The notes beneath the pieces are model-generated. The model was not told where the DNA came from. It saw nothing but the letters and a program-made list of their open reading frames with translations, and made no database searches. A program made the position numbers and the translations under genes. DNA of 18,549 bases from contig JAQUTM010000026.1 of NCBI GenBank assembly GCA_028694405.1, forward strand, positions 1-18,549, read 5' to 3'. The DNA is from Oscillospiraceae bacterium (GTDB lineage Bacteria > Bacillota > Clostridia > Oscillospirales > Ruminococcaceae). Shown piece after piece: positions 15,271-18,549 of this stretch. Within the stretch, counting starts at the first letter, position 1. The number at the start of each line of letters is the position of its first letter.

Positions 15271-15287
15271 GGCTATAGGGGGCAGTT

Positions 15288-16373
15288 ATGGGAAGAGAAC
15301 ATTGGATATGGCTGGCTATGGGGGTGGGCCCGGCAGCCCATAACAGCGGCCATATATTGGATAAATACGGCTGTGCAGAGGAAATATATGCGCAAAGGCA
15401 TAGCTTATTTGATGCCGGGGTTTTTACCAAAAATCAGTGCCGGCGCCTTTTAACCGGTACGCTTGAAAGCGCCAGACAGCACGTAGAGCAGCACTTCCAA
15501 ATGGGGGTTCAAATTGCCACCATGAATGAAAATGTTTATCCACCCCAGCTGTTAGATATGATTAACCCGCCCATTGCCCTTTATTATAAAGGCGATTTAC
15601 GGTCTTTACATGATAAGCTGTGCATTGGGGTAGTGGGTACACGCAAGCCCAGCGCTTACGGGATAGAGGTTACCAAGGAAATTTGTAAGCAGCTTGTACA
15701 GGAAGATGTTTGCATTGTAAGCGGCCTTGCCTATGGGCTGGACAGCGAGGCACATCGCGCGGCTATAGTGGCAGATGTACCTACAGTTGCGGTAGTGGGG
15801 ACAGGATTAAACGTATATTACCCCGCCAAAAACAAACAGCTACAGCTTTTAATAGAAAAGTGCGGCGCTGTTGTAAGTGAATACCCCGTAGAATATCCGG
15901 TAGATAAAAGCAGCTTTGTGCAGCGAAATCGCATTATAGCAGCTCTTAGCAAAGGACTGTGCGTAGCAGAAGCACGGCTGCACAGCGGTACCATGAGCAC
16001 TGTAAACTTTGCACTTAGCTACGGCAGAGATGTATTTACCGTGCCCGGCAGTATTTTTTCGCCTTTGAGTGAGGGCACAAATAAAATGCTGAAAGAGGGC
16101 GCCACCGCGATAACGGCAGGCACAGATATTTTAGCTTATTACGGTGTTATTTGCCCCGAAAGCGAAAAAACGAAGCAAGAACAGCCACAGCAGCGTTTAA
16201 CAGATACAGAGCAAAAAGTTTTGGAAACTTTAAGTATGTTGCCTGTGGGGGTAGAGTATATTTGTACCAAAACACAAATTGCTGCAAACCAAGTAATGAG
16301 CGCGCTTACCATGCTGGAATTAAACGGCCTTATCCGTCAACAGGCGGGGCGGCAGTTTACAAAAAATATATAG
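15288..16373 (+). CDS. dprA: DNA-processing protein A (Smf)
   Basis: A 361-residue DprA. It binds incoming single-stranded DNA and loads RecA during natural transformation, and is widespread also in bacteria not known to be competent. An N-terminal helical region (about 1-75) precedes the Rossmann-like core with GVVGTRKPS (114-122), VSGLAYGLDSEAHRAA (144-159), VVGTGLNVYYP (169-179), SSFVQRNRIIAALS (208-221) and EARLHSGTMSTVNFALSYGRDVFTVPG (spread over 228-254). The C-terminal winged helix (about 303-358, TDTEQKVLETLSML onward) is complete. Length is typical. AGGGGGCAG precedes the ATG. It lies between a SpoU methyltransferase and topA; the dprA-topA order is common in Firmicutes. I see no GC-rich terminator after it. 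Confidence 0.95.
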   Translation: MGREHWIWLAMGVGPAAHNSGHILDKYGCAEEIYAQRHSLFDAGVFTKNQCRRLLTGTLESARQHVEQHFQMGVQIATMNENVYPPQLLDMINPPIALYYKGDLRSLHDKLCIGVVGTRKPSAYGIEVTKEICKQLVQEDVCIVSGLAYGLDSEAHRAAIVADVPTVAVVGTGLNVYYPAKNKQLQLLIEKCGAVVSEYPVEYPVDKSSFVQRNRIIAALSKGLCVAEARLHSGTMSTVNFALSYGRDVFTVPGSIFSPLSEGTNKMLKEGATAITAGTDILAYYGVICPESEKTKQEQPQQRLTDTEQKVLETLSMLPVGVEYICTKTQIAANQVMSALTMLELNGLIRQQAGRQFTKNI

Positions 16374-16413
16374 CTTTATTTTTTTAGCGCGGCTGTATTT
16401 CAGCAGCTGATTA

Positions 16414-16503
16414 TTGACGGCAACGGCCGTTCTCCCTTATCCGCCGACGGCTGAAGGGATGCATATTTTCATAATATAGGCCGTCGGAGAAAGAGTTTTA
16501 TCT
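16414..16503 (+). promoter_or_regulatory. topA leader with complementary ACGGC/GCCGT motifs
   Basis: The 130-base gap before topA carries ACGGC at 16417, 16423 and 16447 and its complement GCCGT at 16426 and 16480. CCGACGGCT (16444-16452) can pair over nine bases (one wobble) with GGCCGTCGG (16479-16487), which touches GGAG at 16486-16489. The same segment can instead pair with GGCCGT at 16425-16430, or CCCTT (16434-16438) can pair with AAGGG (16454-16458). TTGACG at 16414 looks like a -35 box but has only a poor -10 behind it. Whether this is a regulated leader, a protein-binding site array or chance is open. Confidence 0.35.
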
Positions 16504-18549
16504 ATGAGCAAATTAGTAATTGTGGAGTCTCCTGCCAAAGCAAAAACCATATGCAAATACTTAGGAGGCGATTATGAAGTTATGGCCAGTATGGGTCATA
16601 TTCGCGATTTGCCGGCCAGCCAGCTGGGCATTGATGTGGAACATGACTACACCCCACAATATATCAACATAAAAGGCAAAGAAAAGCTGATTAAAGAGCT
16701 GAAAAGCATTGCAAAAAAAAGTGATGAAATATTTTTGGCAACTGACCCGGACCGCGAGGGTGAGGCTATTAGCTGGCACTTGGCAAATTTGCTGGGGCTT
16801 GATGTAGACCAGGCAAACCGCGTTACCTTTGGCGAAATTACCAAAAAGGGTGTAACCACCGGTATGGCAAACCCGCGCACCATTGATAAGGATTTATTTA
16901 ACGCGCAGCAGGCACGTCGTATTTTAGACCGCTTGGTGGGTTATAAGCTAAGTCCTTTTTTATGGAAAAAAGTGCGTCGCGGGCTTTCGGCGGGACGTGT
17001 ACAAAGCGTTGCCGTACGCTTAATTGTAGACCGTCAGCGCGAGATTGATGCCTTTGTACCGCAGGAATATTGGAATATTGACGCCACTTTAAGTCCGGCA
17101 GGCAGCACCAAAAAGTTTATGGCACATCTGCACAGCCAAATTGGCGGCGAAAAAATTGCGGTGGAAAGCAAAGAGCAAAATGACAATATTTTAGCGGCTT
17201 TGGAGGGCAAAGACTTTACGGTAAGCAAAATTACAAAAGGTACTCGTAAAAAGCAACCGGCACCTCCGTTTATTACCTCCACCTTACAACAGGAGGCAAG
17301 CCGTCGCTTGGGCTTTACTGCAACCCGCACCATGCGTGCCGCACAGACGTTGTACGAGGGCGTGGACATTGCAGGTCAGGGCGTAACGGGCTTAATTACC
17401 TATATGCGTACCGACAGCCTGCGCCTTTCCGACGAGGCGATTGCAGGTGCAAAGGATTACATTACCTCGGCTTATGGGGAACAGTATGTCTGCACCCATA
17501 AACGCACCTATAAAAGTAAAAATGCCACTGCGGCGCAGGACGCCCATGAGGCAATTCGTCCATCTAACCCTGCGCTTACCCCCGAAGTGGCTGAAAAAAG
17601 CATCAGTGGTGACGTGGCAAAGCTGTACCGCTTAATTTGGAGCCGATTTACCGCCAGCCAAATGAGCGACTGTCTGCAAGACACCATGAGTGTGGACATC
17701 ACCGCAGGTGACTATCTGTTTAAAGCCAGTGGATATGTTGTGACCTTTGACGGTTTTACCGCTTTATATGAAGAGTCCACCGAGGAAAAAGAAAAGAAAG
17801 AGACAGCACTGCCCCCTCTTACCGAGGGCGCCGTATTGAAACTAAAAGAGCTGAAAGGCGAACAAAAATTTACACAGCCACCCAGCTTATATACCGAGGC
17901 AAACCTCATTAAGGCTTTGGAGGAAAACGGCATCGGCCGTCCTTCTACTTATGCGCCTATTATCACTACGGTAATTGACCGCGGTTATGTAGAGCGCGAG
18001 GCAAAAAAGCTGAAACCTACCCTATTGGGTATTACCATTAACGATTTGATGTTGGCACAATTTCCTAAAATTGTAGATGTAAAATTTAGTGCGCAAATGG
18101 AAAAAAATCTGGATAAGGTAGAGAGTGGAAGTGCCGACTGGGTAAAAACCATTGACGCTTTTTATACTGATTTTGATAAGACCTTGAAAAAAGCCGAAGA
18201 GGAAATGGAGGGCAAGCGCATTAAGGTGCCCGACGAAGAGACAGACGAAGTGTGTGAGCTGTGCGGCAAAAAAATGGTAATTAAAATCGGGCGCTACGGT
18301 AAGTTTATGGCGTGCTCCGGTTTTCCTGATTGTACCAACACAAAGCGCTTGGTTAAAGATACCGGCGGCCTGTGCCCCAAATGTGGCGGCCGTATGCTGA
18401 TACGCCACTCCAAAAAAGGACGCATTTATTACGGTTGCGAAAAATACCCTGACTGTGATTTTATGAGCTGGGACGAGCCCACAACCGAAAAATGTGATAA
18501 ATGCGGTAAAACGCTATTTAAAAAGGGTGGCAAAAACGGTATTTTGTAC
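16504..18549 (+). CDS. topA: DNA topoisomerase I (type IA), C-terminus cut off
   Basis: 682 codons are present with no stop; the gene continues past the right edge. TopA relaxes negative supercoils by cutting one strand through a 5'-phosphotyrosine link. The Toprim domain has VIVESPAKAKTI (E8) and ATDPDREGEAISWHL (D81, D83, E85). The core has RRGLSAGRVQSVAVRLIV and the catalytic tyrosine Y300 in TYMRTDS. AAQDAHEAIRPS and YTEANLIKALEENGIGRPSTYA are further signatures. The C-terminal zinc ribbons follow: the first from C584/C587, the second from C624/C627, and a third begun at C664/C667. ATG 16504 has GGAGAAAGAG upstream at a slightly long distance (AAGAG eight bases before the start). Confidence 0.97.
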   Translation, partial: MSKLVIVESPAKAKTICKYLGGDYEVMASMGHIRDLPASQLGIDVEHDYTPQYINIKGKEKLIKELKSIAKKSDEIFLATDPDREGEAISWHLANLLGLDVDQANRVTFGEITKKGVTTGMANPRTIDKDLFNAQQARRILDRLVGYKLSPFLWKKVRRGLSAGRVQSVAVRLIVDRQREIDAFVPQEYWNIDATLSPAGSTKKFMAHLHSQIGGEKIAVESKEQNDNILAALEGKDFTVSKITKGTRKKQPAPPFITSTLQQEASRRLGFTATRTMRAAQTLYEGVDIAGQGVTGLITYMRTDSLRLSDEAIAGAKDYITSAYGEQYVCTHKRTYKSKNATAAQDAHEAIRPSNPALTPEVAEKSISGDVAKLYRLIWSRFTASQMSDCLQDTMSVDITAGDYLFKASGYVVTFDGFTALYEESTEEKEKKETALPPLTEGAVLKLKELKGEQKFTQPPSLYTEANLIKALEENGIGRPSTYAPIITTVIDRGYVEREAKKLKPTLLGITINDLMLAQFPKIVDVKFSAQMEKNLDKVESGSADWVKTIDAFYTDFDKTLKKAEEEMEGKRIKVPDEETDEVCELCGKKMVIKIGRYGKFMACSGFPDCTNTKRLVKDTGGLCPKCGGRMLIRHSKKGRIYYGCEKYPDCDFMSWDEPTTEKCDKCGKTLFKKGGKNGILY

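Noticed and set aside
16361..16387. A-run and T-run around the dprA stop as a terminator
   Set aside because: The only pairing is A-T, with no GC-rich stem, so it would not be a stable intrinsic terminator.
1..18549. A wholly new multi-gene system such as a defence island, biosynthetic cluster, prophage or CRISPR locus
   Set aside because: Every gene of substance is a recognisable core or common family in a conserved order, and no integrase, transposase, direct-repeat array, tRNA or sharp composition change is visible.

Overview
The window reads as ordinary chromosomal DNA from a spore-forming Gram-positive anaerobe of the class Clostridia. The evidence is SpoIIR (sporulation signalling), the AddAB nuclease pair in place of RecBCD, the infC-rpmI-rplT operon behind a long leader, and strong AGGAGG-type ribosome binding sites. 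The family level (Oscillospiraceae/Ruminococcaceae-like) is an inference from gene content and moderate GC, not something I could test.

Layout. Left edge (1-372): the start of a minus-strand ACT-domain gene and a divergent intergenic region holding promoters for both directions and a near-perfect 24-bp palindrome. 373-2978: an operon of an Lrp/AsnC-type regulator, a PLP aminotransferase and ispE (isoprenoid MEP pathway), closed by a clear intrinsic terminator. 2989-3681: spoIIR, starting almost directly after that terminator. 3754-5264: an SLC45-type MFS transporter with its own promoter and terminator. 5287-12836: addB-addA (double-strand break repair nuclease/helicase), overlapping by one base, followed closely by a calcineurin-like phosphoesterase. 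12837-14381: a 312-base gene-free region with a consensus promoter, a structured attenuator leader, then infC (AUU start), rpmI, rplT and a strong terminator. 14503-16373: a SpoU/TrmH-type RNA methyltransferase and dprA. 16504-end: topA, cut off by the window end.

The genes are mostly housekeeping functions: isoprenoid precursor synthesis, amino acid transamination, recombination and repair (AddAB, DprA, TopA), translation initiation and 50S ribosome assembly (IF-3, L35, L20) and RNA modification. I see no mobile element, CRISPR array, rRNA, tRNA or defence island, and no wholly new multi-gene system. The most interesting signals are regulatory. The infC leader has two near-identical segments that compete for the same terminator arm, a perfect inverted repeat filling its promoter spacer, and an AUU start. 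A palindrome lies in front of the Lrp-type gene, and the topA leader carries a cluster of complementary ACGGC/GCCGT motifs. Several proteins also have altered signature residues (SpoIIR cysteines, AddB Walker A lysine, the phosphoesterase GHTH motif).
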